From positions 1,352,001 through 1,416,000 of the forward strand of contig NC_062229.1 in assembly GCF_902686445.1 (NCBI RefSeq): DNA of 64,000 nt, read 5' to 3'. This DNA comes from Sciurus carolinensis. Lineage: Eukaryota; Chordata; Mammalia; Rodentia; Sciuridae. Positions within the stretch are counted from its first letter, which is position 1, and each line of letters begins with the position of its first letter. The position numbers and the translations under genes are program-made. Positions 54,433-64,000 of the stretch are shown here, piece after piece. The notes under the pieces are model-generated. The model had not been told where the DNA came from. It saw nothing but the letters and a program-made list of their open reading frames with translations, and did not search any database.

Positions 54433-57400
54433 CTGCGTGGGACAGGGTGGCTTGGCGGGGGCTGGACGCTCGCCGCCCAGCTGCCCACTTCTGCCCAGAC
54501 CTGACCCCTGGAGTGTCCAGGGACGTGCTCTGTGTGCCTGCACCCGTGTCCCCAGGGGCTGTGGCACTCACGCCTGGATGAGGCTGGCCAGGTCGTTCTG
54601 CGAGGGGCTGGTGCCGGGAGTGCCCAAGGGGTTGTGGCCACCCGAGATCATCCCGGACATGCTGTGGGAGAGAAATGTGACTCTGAGCCCAGGAGTGGCC
54701 CTTTGCATGTGGCCTGAGAGGTCACTCCTTCTCAGGTAGACTCAGTCACCTGGCCGACCCCCAGGTCCCCAGCCGGGCCTCCCCAGGACAGCCCCGTTCT
54801 GGCCTAAAGACAGTGGTCTCAGCAAGGTGGCTGCCCAGGAGACGCTGTGGTGGCGGTGGCCAGCTCAGGGTGTCCTGGCTCGGAGAGGTGGAGGCAGCCA
54901 CGCCACTCACATGCTGCTGGGCCACAGAGCCACCCGAGAACCGCTGGCCCCGCCTGTGGACAGCGCCGTGGCTGGGCAAGTGCTGAGCTTCGACGGGGAA
55001 GGAAAGTGGCTGGCAGTGTGTGGCGGGCCGGGCGCCTCAGTTGCACCCAGGACGGGGACAGCACCAGGCGCTCCTGGGCTCAGAGCAGAGCCCAGGTGCC
55101 TGTCAACAGAGGGACGGGCACAGCCTGGCCACGCACACCCAGAGCATCCTTGGCCAGGCCAGGAGCGAGGACACAGCGGGTGCCAGTGAGACCAGACACG
55201 CAAGGACACAGTGTGTGACCCAGGGACAGGAGGGGACAGGAGGGCCAGGACCCCAGTCCAGAGATGACACCTGCTTACGGGTAAGGCCTGGGAGTGGAGG
55301 GGATGGCTGTGGGGAAGGGGTGTCACGGGACTTTGGGAATCCGAGTGGGGGTCTGGCCCGTGACACTAGGAATGCACTTAATGCCAATGGTCTGTTAGGT
55401 TTTAACTAAGAAGATGGAGATTTTTTTGTGGCAGGGATGGAACCCAGGGCACTAAGCCACTGAGCCACATCCCCACCCCTTTTTAGATTCTGATACAAGG
55501 CCTTGCTCAGTTGCTGAGGTTGACCTTGACCTTCCGACCCTCTCGCCTCAGCCTCCCCAGCACTGGGATGACAGGTGTGGCCGCTGCAGCTTGTGTGTTC
55601 AATGATTAAAATCCCTGTGTCAGGTACACGTTGCCACAACAGAAGCCCCAGCACCAGGCGACGCAAATGGCTGTCACTTACAGCTGCTGAACTTGAGGGT
55701 TGTTTATGAGGTTCGACGCCTGCAGGAAAAGAGATTCGTCAGGCAGAGCGAGCCTGCAGCCATCCTCGCCAGCTCAAGGGCTCAGCACCAGCCAGGGGCA
55801 CTCGCCACCCGACACGCTGCCTGCCCAGAGTTCCCGTCTTCCCGACTTGGTTCTCTGGGCAGGCATGGCGACTGCCACCCCAGGGGCACACCCTGCGACC
55901 CACATCTCGCAGCCCCCGCCCCCTCTGGGACCCTCTGAGACCCACAGCCCCTGCTGCTGTCCCCTGGCAGCGGGAGCCCCGCACAGCTGCCCTGCTCTCC
56001 TGTGAGCCGCTGTCTGTCCGAAGCTGGGCTGGTGCTTGGCTCTGTCCACAGGGCAGTGCTGGCTCCTGTGCCTGGAGTGAGTCCTCTAGGACTGTCTGGA
56101 CGGCACTGGTGGGAAACCTTCCCAGGGCAACTCAGAGGGGCACTTCTCCTTTGTGCAGGGCTGGAGGGCAGGTGCCCTCTGCCTTCTCAGGGTGCTGGGG
56201 TGGGCAGGGCCGCGTGGCCACGAGGCTGACCTACAGAACCTGCTGGCAGGCCTCGACCTGCCACACCAAGGTCGGGACTGACCACTGCTCACTGTGGGCA
56301 GTGCCTTCAGAAGGGCGGGCACCAGCTCTGCAGCCCTCCGTTGAAGGAGAGGCACTGGGCGGTGGTCCACCAGCAGCCACCTCTGTGCTTCCCCCCCAGC
56401 TGCTGCTGGCCCTGGTGAGGATGTCCCTCTGTTGCCAGGACACTTGACCACCAAGCCACGTCCCTAGCCCTTTACACCTTTGGAGACAGTCCCGCCAAGC
56501 TGCCTGGGGCCTGGCACCTATGCTCCCCCAGCCCCCGAGACGCAGGCAGGCACCACGGCACCCAGTGGCTTTCCCTAACGTTCAGCCAGTCACTGCGGCC
56601 CCACGGCTGCAGGGTGGGTGGGCACCCAGGGAGCGTCCGTGCACATGGGGAGGGCTCTGCACAGTCCTGGCTCACAGGGCTGCCGCCATGGGCTGATGTC
56701 CCTTCCACAATAGATGCTGGCGTTGGAAGGTGGCACCTGAGACCCTGCATTATCTCCTATGGACCCCGGAGATGGACATGGCCATATCCTTCCACTGCAG
56801 TCTCTACCACACTGGGGAGCTGGGATAACCTCCTGGACTCCACAGCAGGACGATCTGGGGGCGGGTGGCGAGCCCTGGCCCACGTGAGCCCATGCAGATG
56901 TGAGCCTGGCCCTGAGTGGACACTGTGGGCGGGGAGGCGGGGGCCATTACCATGCTCATGAAGCTGGGGTTGTTCAGCAGGCCAGCAAAGTCGAAACTGC
57001 CCACACCTCCTGTCTGGAGACAGGAAAGCACCGGTGAGTGGCACCTGGACCCAGGACCATGGCTGCACATCCTAGGACCAGAGGGGTGATGGCCCTGCAG
57101 GGCTTAGACAGTTCGTCAGCCCGAGGGCCAAGGGGAGCCCTGCCTGCCGGGGCACAGACCACGACCAGCACTCTGGGAAAAGTGTGCCAGTGGCCAGGCC
57201 GGTGACTCCCCGCGTTCTAGCACCCTGGCCTGGCTGCCCCTGCGGCGAGGCGCCCTGGGCTGATGTAGCCGGCAGGGCCCCGCCCTGGGTGCACACCCGC
57301 CTGAACGAGGAGAAGCAGCCAGCCAAGCCTCCACCCACAGGAGCACACGGGCCCTGGCGGAGACCCAGGCGGTCCCACCCAGCACGCCGATTCCGGGGCT

Positions 57401-60400
57401 TGTGAGTACGAATTTTCCTCACAAGTTTTTCCACGCCTGTGTCGCACACACGAAGGCAAGAAGCCCTGGTACCCGTGCAACACTCAGCGTCAGCCCGGCC
57501 TCAGCCGCTGCGCTGCACGCCTGCCTGGCCCTGGCCCTGGCCCACCCGCAGCTTCCGGGCTCACAGGACTTGGTGCCTCCCGCAGCTTCAGCTCTGCTAT
57601 CTTGAGGTTGGACTTGTAGGTGTCGTTGTCCGGGTCCAGCTCCAGGGCCTTCTTGTAGTAGGCCACAGCCTCCGCGTGCTTGCTCAAGCTGGAAAGCGCC
57701 AGGCTGGGGCAGGGAAGAGCCAGGGTGAGGGGCCCGGGCAGACCCAGCGGCCCGCAGGCTGGAAGTGCTGCCCTGCCGTCCCGAGTGGACACACACGCCT
57801 GGAGGGCTCAGGCGTGTGTGCCTAGGAGGACACATTAGAGGAGCCCAGGCTCACGAGAATGGGCCCGTGGGGCCACACAAGGCGCTTCTCCACCCAAGCG
57901 TGGGGAGAGGACGGATGGGGTGGGTGGAGACAGGAACTGGACTCAGCCTTGGGCACGCTGCGGGCTCATAGCTGCTGAGACCCTTGGGATACCCTGAGTG
58001 ACAGTGCCAGAGCACACTGGAGTCTGCTACTGTGGGGGCTCAGGGGAGACTCCCGGGCAGCCTTGGCAGGGGCAGGTCACCACAGCAGTCCCCCAGAGGG
58101 CAGGAACTTGGTGCCCCACCTATGGGGACGGGCTCCTGTGCTTGGCCCGAGCCCCACCCAGATGCTCAGCATCTGGCTGCTCACCTGTGCGCGTCCACTG
58201 TGACAGCCACAGAGCCAGTCAAGCGCTCCCAGGCCCTGCAGGCTACCCCGCCACCTCTGACCCCAGACCCGCGGGCAGGGCTCTGGGAAGCTCCAAACTC
58301 CCAGCCGGCCGGTCAGAGTGGACAGACCCGGGGATGCATGGCCGTGCCTGAAGCGGAGCTGGTGCTAGGGAGCAAGAGGATGGCGCGTGCCAGATGGGGA
58401 CGCAGTGGACCTGTGCCCACTCACCCCATGCGGCCATAGGCTTTGCTGTAGGCTGGGTCTATGCAGATGGCCCTCTCGCAGTCCTGCACGGCCCCCGCGT
58501 AGTTCCCCAGTTTGCTGTAGGCTGCGGCTCTGAGGAGACAAAGGCAGCTGGCTCCGCAGCAGCCCGGGCCCGGGGGCCGGCAAGGCCAGCCAGCAGGCGC
58601 TCTCAGGGCTGCTGCAAGTCTTGCTGAGGGTGAGGACATCTGGGTACTGGCCGGTCGGGTGCAGGGACAGGGCTCAGCCTGGCACTGACCGTGGCAGATG
58701 GGGGCCTCAGCACTGGACCCTGCCTTCCAGGTCCCCCACTCATGGGGCACAAAAGGCCGTGCGCCCACGAGCATGCTAGAGGACACAGCAGAGCAACCCT
58801 GAAGCCATGCTACTCAGTGAGGTTCTGGTGTGGCCACGTCCCAGTCCTGCCTCAATTTCCTCCTCTGTCAGATGGGGCAAGAGAACCCATTCCTCACCAG
58901 GTCAGCAGGAGGGCCAGAGGTGGCCACACCAGGGCCTTGCCAGAAGACAGCTCCTGCTCGGCTGGCTCAGCAGCCGGTTTGGCTGGACAAAGCCTGTTTT
59001 GGTTCTGTCTCTTTCCTTCCATTCAAGAGAGCAGAGTTGGCCCTGCATCAAGTGGGGCCGCTGCCACCCGAGAGCAGGCCTGAAGCCAAGGCTGCACACT
59101 CCGCCTCTGTGCTGAAGCCCACCTGACAGAGCAGGTGCTTCGGAGGACGGCCAATGACAAGCGCGAGCCCCACCCTCACCTGGACAAGGCCAGACAAGTA
59201 CGAAAACTCTCTGATCTCGGTTTTTGGTGCACCCTCACCTGTGCCCAGGGAGAAAGCCCAGAGCTGCCTGGCCACCCTTGCAGACTAGTGCATCCTGCTG
59301 CAAACTCGGGGCAGAGGCCCCTCAAGACCCCCTGGACCTCTGGCCACAGCTCAATCCTGTGTCACTCCCTCCCTGGTTTCTCATGGTGCTATGGGGGAAT
59401 CCCAGGGTTTTATTTTGAGACAGGGTCTTGACAAGTCAGAGGCTGGCCTTGAACTTGCCATCCTCCTGCCTCAGCCTGGGCAGGGCTCATCTTTGAAAGA
59501 GAGGGAGGCACTAAGGGAAATTGCTGAGGAGCAGAGCTAGGCAGCCGGGGGTGGCTGGGACCTCGGTACAGATCCAGCGCCCTTCCCATGAGGTTGGCGA
59601 CCCGGGATGCTTCCATGTCCAGTTCCATCAGAATCTGGAACATCTGCCTGCATGCAGCGAGGCACCTTGGGGAGGGACCAAGTCCAAGGAGGACACACAT
59701 TCACATTTCAACGCAGTCTCAACAGCTGTACTCCCTTATGAGCCTGCGTCTGACTGTGACCCCTCCCGTGAGGTCAGGTCTGGACCCTTCCCCTTGTGCT
59801 GTCACTGTGGGCCCAAAGGCCCGAGATCTTGGAGCATTTCAGGACTCGAGTGCTCTACTTGTCCTATATCCGCAATTTTTCTGAAAACCTAGAATTAATC
59901 CAAAATAAAAAGTTAAAAGAACAAAACCCAAAAGAGCAGCCACGTCCATGGCTGGGGGCTCACAGCTCGGTGCTGGACTGTGCCACCTCCACTCCTGCCC
60001 CAGCCACAATGGCGCGCCAGGAGACTGCCCCTGCCCTGCGAGGCTCTGCCAGGTCAGTCGCTCCCTTCCAAGAGCAGAGGCCAGGGTCTGGGTGGCTGGG
60101 GCAGAGCACTCGCTGGCACACACCAGAGCCAGGTCCATCACCCGCCCAGACCAGACCTGAGCGGAGGCCAAACGCCATCAGTGAGCCCATGGCAAACACG
60201 TGAGTGAGACTCTCCAAAGTCCAGCCTCCTCTCTTGGTGTGGTGTGGACAGTCATGCCCCCCAACTAGAGCATCGCCATCGACAACCCTGAGGCCCCTGC
60301 TGGCCACCTGATACTCGCTGCTCCCAGAGCCGCAGGCGGGCAAGCCCCAGCTACTGTGCCCACGTCTCCCTGGCCCAGGCGCTCTCTGGGCCTCCTTGCC

Positions 60401-63273
60401 ATCCCGGCCCCCTGGTACCTGTTGCAGAAGTAGACAGCGTTGGCGGGGTTGAGCTCAATGGCCTTTCCATAGAGACGCACGGCGGCTTCGAAGTTCTCCA
60501 CCTTCATCTGCTCGTTTCCTGGAGAGAGAGGCGTGTGCCCAGCGTGTTCACTAGAGCTGGGGCGTGGCTGTGACTGCTGGCTCTCCTGTGACACAGCGCA
60601 GCTCAGGACACACTCTCCAGGCACAAGCTTCAGTCTCTGACCTGTGAGCAGCAGGAGGGCCAGGACAGCGAGCACAGCCGTCCTTTGGGGTCCTCAGGGG
60701 ATGGGATCTAGGCCCCCAGGACACCTCCGTAGGTGCTCGGGCGCTTGCATGAGACTCCACGTCATCCCCAGGAGACTCAAGGAGCACCTGGGTGAAAGCG
60801 GCTACCTGGTCTTGATCCAGAAGACTGACAGGAGAAAACCGCTCGCGACCAGTAGATGCAGTTTTCTCCTGAGTATTTCTGATCTGTGGTTGACTGAATC
60901 TGCAGACGTGAATCTAGTGGTACTGAGGGACAGTGACATCCATGGAATAGCTTCTGATTTCACAGGCAACGTGGCTTTTCTTTGAGGCCTGGGTCCCGTT
61001 CTAACGGGAGGCGGGGGCTAAGCAACTGCCTGTGGCTCATTCTAGTGGCATCCTTCGTAACGCAGTTCAGTGGTGTTCTATACCCAGCGTGTTACACGAC
61101 TGTCATCTCTTACCTACTTCTGGAACATTCCATTTCACAAAAAAAGGAAGCCTGTCTCCACGAGCAGCTCCCATCTGCTCCCAGCCCCTGCCTGCCTCTG
61201 GACCCCATCACTGGTCACACGCTGTGGCCTGTGTGTCTGGCTCTCATTGAGCACGAGGGCCGCAGGTCCACACTGCAGCTGTCGCCTCGTTCCATGGTGG
61301 ATGGATTGTGCTGTGTCCCTCTGTCCCTTGACGCTGTGAGCGTGACTGCACAGTGTCTGCCCGACTGCACTCCTGCTTCCCTTGGGCATCCATCCAGATG
61401 CAAATGGCTGGGTCATACAGACACAGACCTGCAGAGCGGACGGACTGCTTTCCGCAATGGCCACACCACTCTACGCATGTGCTGGCTGGGCTGAGGGTCC
61501 ATTTTCTCCACATCTGCACTGTTACCAGCCGCTTCCCACAGGACAGCTTGCTGCTACCCCCAGCGTCACCCCCCTCGACTGCCAGAATCCTGGGATGGGC
61601 CACTTCCCCTCACCTTCGGTTTTGAGGCGCTCTGCCTCTGCTGAGTCCTCCTCGGAAGGCGGGGTCCGCTCAGGGCTCCTCAGGTCCTGTGGCATCTCCT
61701 GCCCAGACGAAGACACCCTGGTGTGCCTCACGCAGAGCTGCACCCTCAGCCTTGCAGTCCCTGAGGACTCAGAGGCTCCTGGCCCTCTGCAGTGGCCCTG
61801 GGGAGTGGCTGGGGCCACCAGCTCTGCCGACAGGACAAGGATGGCCAAGTGCACCTTGGCCTACGGCTCCTGACTCTGAGCTGGTACAGGGCAGTCAGCA
61901 CCCCAGGACGCTCCCACGGCACTGTTCTGACTTTGGGGTTGGGGGTAAGGGAATGCCTGGGACTCACCTTGCCTGCAGCAGCTGCTTCAAATATTTCTGG
62001 CAGAGTCTGGGGAAGCGCCAGGCTGCTGTCCTCCACCGTCACCCCAAACGCGGTTTCCAGGCACTGGATGGCAACTGCGAGGGAGGACAGCTGTTCCCTG
62101 CACACGGCTCAGCCCGTGCCCAGGGCAGTGTGAGTGCAGGTTCACGTGGCCTAGAGGGTCTGCACATCTTCCTCGGCCATGTGCTTATCACAAAGGCCCC
62201 CGCGCTCCCACTGCGCTGGGCTCCTGACTTGGCTTCCTTTTGTTCTGGTCTACCTTGAACCTTGGGCACTTGGGGTGGACAATGTGCCCATACCCTGCCA
62301 GCAGGGGAAGCATGGGGATCAGATGGCTGATCTCAGGGCTCTCTGTGGGGTCACAATGCTGGGGCCGCCTGGCAGAGAGGTGGTGAGGCTTAGTCTGGCC
62401 TGGAAGGCCATGTTGGAGGGAAAGTGCCTGGGGACACTGGGGGACTCTGAGGGAACCAGCAAGAGCCAAGAGCTTGGGGCCGGTCCTCAACTTAAGTCCC
62501 CTGGCCCACAGCTAGACTGTCATGTGTAGGATGGGAAGTGTTCCGGAAGTCTCTCCCTGGCTCAGCCACCCAGCTGGCTCTGCAGCAGGAGAGTCCACCT
62601 ACCTCCTGTGTGAGTGGACCCAGGTATTGATCCAGCTGGGAGGGGAAGTCAGGTGGGCACTGCCTCTTCCCCAAGTGGCATCTATACTATGGCTTCATCG
62701 CCCTGGCAGATCCCACAGCGTCCCCATGCACCCCACCCTACACGGCCTTCCAGGCCAAGGTAAGCCCCACTGCTCCCCAACCCCCCCGCAGATGCCCATA
62801 GCTGACCAGAGAGCCTCCTGCTGCCCTGTGTGCTTTGATAACCTGGCAGGACTGGGCAAGGGAGTAAGGCACAGGCTCCTCGCCCATGGGTCAGAGGCCC
62901 TGGACAGCAACACAGTGGCTACCAAGGTTGCCGACCAGAGGCCTCTTCCTTTCCAGAACTGGCACCACGCAGGTCGGATAGGAAAGGATGCTCAGCTCAA
63001 GCAGGGGGCCGGGGGCTGGGAACCTGGGGCAGGGACCCAAGGAGAACCTTTCTTCCACAAACACACACGCAGAGGGCTGAGAACATTCCAGAACCACACC
63101 TCAAGGAGGCTTGGCTTAGCCAGAGGGGTCGCCCCGCTCGGGACAGGAGCGGGTAGGCAGGGTGCCCGCATACCTTCTAAGCTCTCCTGCGCATCAGAAG
63201 AGAGCCCACCGTGCCGCAGCTGGTCGTGCAGGAACCGGATGATGGCGTAGGCCAGGCGCTTCTTGTTATCCAT
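54318..63273 (-). CDS. SGTA: SGTA, small glutamine-rich TPR co-chaperone (ten coding exons)
   Basis: Coding exons: 63,273-63,174; 62,074-61,968; 61,698-61,614; 60,518-60,419; 58,529-58,425; 57,703-57,565; 57,013-56,951; 55,719-55,682; 54,661-54,572; 54,432-54,318. They total 942 bases, that is 313 codons plus a stop, the same length as human SGTA, and every junction has GT/AG and matching phase. Domains: N-terminal dimerisation domain (about 1-66), which in the family binds the ubiquitin-like domains of BAG6 and UBL4A; three TPR repeats (about 91-192), which bind Hsp70/Hsp90 tails; and a glutamine-rich C-terminus with NNPQVQQL and [18 protein letters not shown], which binds hydrophobic transmembrane segments. 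In the cytosol it hands tail-anchored proteins to the GET/TRC pathway and triages mislocalised ones. The ATG has a strong context (aagATGG). A non-coding first exon and the promoter lie beyond 64,000. Confidence 0.97.
54572..54661 (-). CDS. SGTA: SGTA coding exon 9
   Basis: Codes residues 246-275 plus two bases ([24 protein letters not shown]). It belongs to the C-terminal client-binding region. Acceptor tctcccacag|catgtc; donor atccaggc|gtgagt. Confidence 0.95.
55418..55592 (-). repeat. B1-dID composite SINE, inverted (SGTA intron)
   Basis: 'gcagggatggaacccagggc', 'actaagccactgagccacat', 'aaggccttgctcagttgctg' and 'agcactgggatgacaggtgt'. It lies in the intron about 90 bases past the donor of the 38-base exon. 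Confidence 0.88.
55682..55719 (-). CDS. SGTA: SGTA coding exon 8 (micro-exon, 38 bases)
   Basis: Too short to show up as an open frame, but bounded by ttttcctgcag|gcgtcg and cagcagct|gtaagt. It codes [12 protein letters not shown] plus two bases of Leu246. The reading frame of the protein requires it: without it the exon 7 and exon 9 phases do not match. Confidence 0.93.
56395..56555 (-). repeat. Worn B1-dID SINE, inverted
   Basis: 'ccaccaagccacgtccctag' followed by 'ttggagacagtcccgccaag' keeps the order of the inverted composite, but it is strongly diverged. Confidence 0.5.
56951..57013 (-). CDS. SGTA: SGTA coding exon 7
   Basis: A 63-base, phase-0 exon coding residues 213-233 ([20 protein letters not shown]..). 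Acceptor ctgtctccag|acagg; donor gagcatg|gtaatg. Confidence 0.95.
57565..57703 (-). CDS. SGTA: SGTA coding exon 6 (TPR3)
   Basis: Completes Gly166 and codes to Pro212 ([20 protein letters not shown]..). It holds the third TPR and the capping helix. Acceptor tgccccag|cctggc; donor aagtcct|gtgagc. Confidence 0.95.
58425..58529 (-). CDS. SGTA: SGTA coding exon 5 (TPR1-TPR2)
   Basis: Completes Arg131 and codes to Met165 plus two bases of Gly166 ([20 protein letters not shown]..). Acceptor gtctcctcag|agccgc; donor catgg|gtgagt. The intron before it, 1.89 kb, holds an inverted B1 piece and a MIR-like piece. Confidence 0.95.
58820..58895 (-). repeat. MIR-like fragment
   Basis: 'gcctcaatttcctcctctgt' and 'cagatggggcaagag' are the MIR core text (CCTCAGTTTCCTCATCTGTAAAATGGGG), orientation as in the inverted consensus. 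In the SGTA intron upstream of exon 5. Confidence 0.55.
59395..59490 (-). repeat. B1-type SINE, inverted
   Basis: 'ttattttgagacagggtctt', 'cagaggctggccttgaactt' and 'gccatcctcctgcctcagcc'. Partial copy in the SGTA intron. Confidence 0.85.
60419..60518 (-). CDS. SGTA: SGTA coding exon 4 (TPR1)
   Basis: Completes Gly98 and codes to Asn130 plus two bases of Arg131 ([20 protein letters not shown]..). It holds most of the first TPR. Acceptor tctctccag|gaaac; donor gcaacag|gtacca. Confidence 0.95.
60990..61545 (-). repeat. L1-type LINE fragment, inverted (SGTA intron)
   Basis: 'cttctggaacattccatttc', 'atgcaaatggctgggtcata', 'ttccgcaatggccacaccac' and 'ccattttctccacatctgca' are sequential words of inverted old L1 3' sequence. 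It lies about 70 bases downstream (transcript sense) of SGTA coding exon 3 and shares words with the fragment at 10.3 kb. Confidence 0.65.
61614..61698 (-). CDS. SGTA: SGTA coding exon 3
   Basis: Codes residues 70-97 plus one base ([19 protein letters not shown]..). This is the acidic, Ser/Pro-rich linker before the TPRs. Acceptor tgggcag|gagatg; donor accgaag|gtgagg. Confidence 0.95.
61968..62074 (-). CDS. SGTA: SGTA coding exon 2
   Basis: Codes residues 34-69 ([16 protein letters not shown]), the end of the dimerisation domain. Acceptor cctcgcag|ttgcc; donor ggcaag|gtgagt. Confidence 0.95.
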
Positions 63274-63309
63274 CTTGGGACGGAAGGAGATGCCTGGGGT
63301 TTTCAGGGT
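63174..63309 (-). CDS. SGTA: SGTA first coding exon (coding from 63,273)
   Basis: Codes residues 1-33 plus one base ([13 protein letters not shown]). The acceptor ctctgaccacag|accctg puts the exon start at about 63,309, leaving 36 bases of 5' UTR. The donor is ttagaag|gtatgc at 63,174. Confidence 0.92.
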
Positions 63310-63399
63310 CTGTGGTCAGAGCAGAGAGGGTGTGGTGAGTGGCAGGGACACGGGACCGTCTCCCTTGCCCCCCCACTCTGCTCCAAGCATCCAGAGCTG

Positions 63400-64000
63400 C
63401 CGCCACTTACTGGCCCTGCCCACTGCCACTGTGGGGGCCACTTCACGTGTACTGGTCAGTCTAGGCCTCATGGTGAGGAAGCAGGATGCCTGCATTATGC
63501 ATGTCACAGATGGGGACCCCAATTCACTGATTTGCCTGAGCACACAGACCGCCTGGTCCTGAGGCCTGGGCACTGGGCTGCCTTGTGGAGGCCAGAGGGT
63601 GCCATGAGCACCCCTTTCCGGGGTCCACCTCTTCCAGGGCACACTAAGTGTGACAGCAGTGTCAGGCACGCATGGCTCTTCTCTAGGACACTCGTGCCCC
63701 TGCCTGGGATCTGAGGGCTGCCTCACTCCTTGGCGCCTCTGCTTCCAGTGCTCATGGGGCGCTCACCTTCCCCACACAGCCAGAGGGCACCAGGCAGTGA
63801 GACCGGAGACAGCCCTGGAATCTAGAATGCAGCTTACAGGCGGCCTTTCCTCACCTGGCTGTCCCAGGTGCCTGGACCAACCTGGAGACTTCAGCACAGT
63901 GACCTCTGCAGTGCCAAGCAGGAAGCCCCACATGGGCTGCCCAGCTTCCTGTGGAGCAGGTACCAGGGAAGCTGGCAGGCCAGGCAGGCTGGGGCAGACA
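63400..64000. other. SGTA: SGTA intron 1, right edge
   Basis: Non-coding. A MIR-like stretch may lie near 63,460-63,550 ('atgtcacagatggggacccc'). The SGTA non-coding first exon is not seen and should lie beyond the window. Confidence 0.4.

Noticed and set aside
1..64000. CRISPR arrays, operons, insertion sequences or other prokaryotic systems
   Set aside because: The window is mammalian. The tandem repeats are minisatellites, and there are no spacer-repeat structures and no bacterial-type genes.

Overview
This is mammalian nuclear DNA. The genes are split by introns with GT..AG junctions, the promoters are CpG-rich, and old mammalian interspersed repeats (MIR, L2, MER5A-like, L1 and MaLR-like pieces) are present. 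The commonest young repeat is a fused element: a 7SL/B1-like half, then a tRNA-derived 'ID' half reading like 'ggctggggatgtggctcag', then an A tail. That composite is typical of squirrels, so I infer a sciurid rodent (ground squirrel, marmot or similar). The gene order DIRAS1 - SLC39A3 - SGTA, all on the minus strand, matches human 19p13.3.

Layout. Positions 1 to about 19.08 kb contain no recognisable coding exon. This is GC-rich, repeat-laden DNA that I read as the start of the long first intron of GNG7, whose human orthologue is the next minus-strand gene. A CpG-rich segment at 19.0-19.5 kb has a clean minus-strand splice donor and is the best candidate for the GNG7 first exon and promoter. 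A second CpG-rich block lies at 21.6-22.5 kb. DIRAS1 follows: a likely poly(A) signal at 25.39 kb, a roughly 3 kb 3' UTR containing about 1 kb of polypurine repeat, a single coding exon at 28,570-29,166, and a non-coding first exon in the CpG island at 31.9-32.3 kb. SLC39A3 (zinc transporter ZIP3) has two coding exons, 37,998-38,711 and 42,760-42,969, and a non-coding first exon ending at 44,152 under a CpG promoter with two CCAAT boxes. A 10 kb intergenic stretch follows, dense in SINEs, L1 and LTR pieces, with an unassigned CpG-rich patch at 50.9-51.25 kb. SGTA fills 54.3-63.3 kb with ten coding exons that join to exactly 313 codons plus a stop. Its promoter lies beyond the right edge.

The genes are not an operon. 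DIRAS1 is a Ras-like small GTPase, SLC39A3 is a zinc importer and SGTA is a TPR co-chaperone for tail-anchored and mislocalised membrane proteins. They share synteny and strand only.

I found no new multi-gene system. The most unusual items are the polypurine array with a 40-bp higher-order period in the DIRAS1 3' UTR, a tailless 69-bp tRNA-like insertion with a perfect 17-bp target duplication, a back-to-back octamer pair plus a perfect CRE near the putative GNG7 promoter, a degenerate minisatellite just inside that gene's first intron, and a GC-rich inverted repeat at 1.7/3.4 kb.
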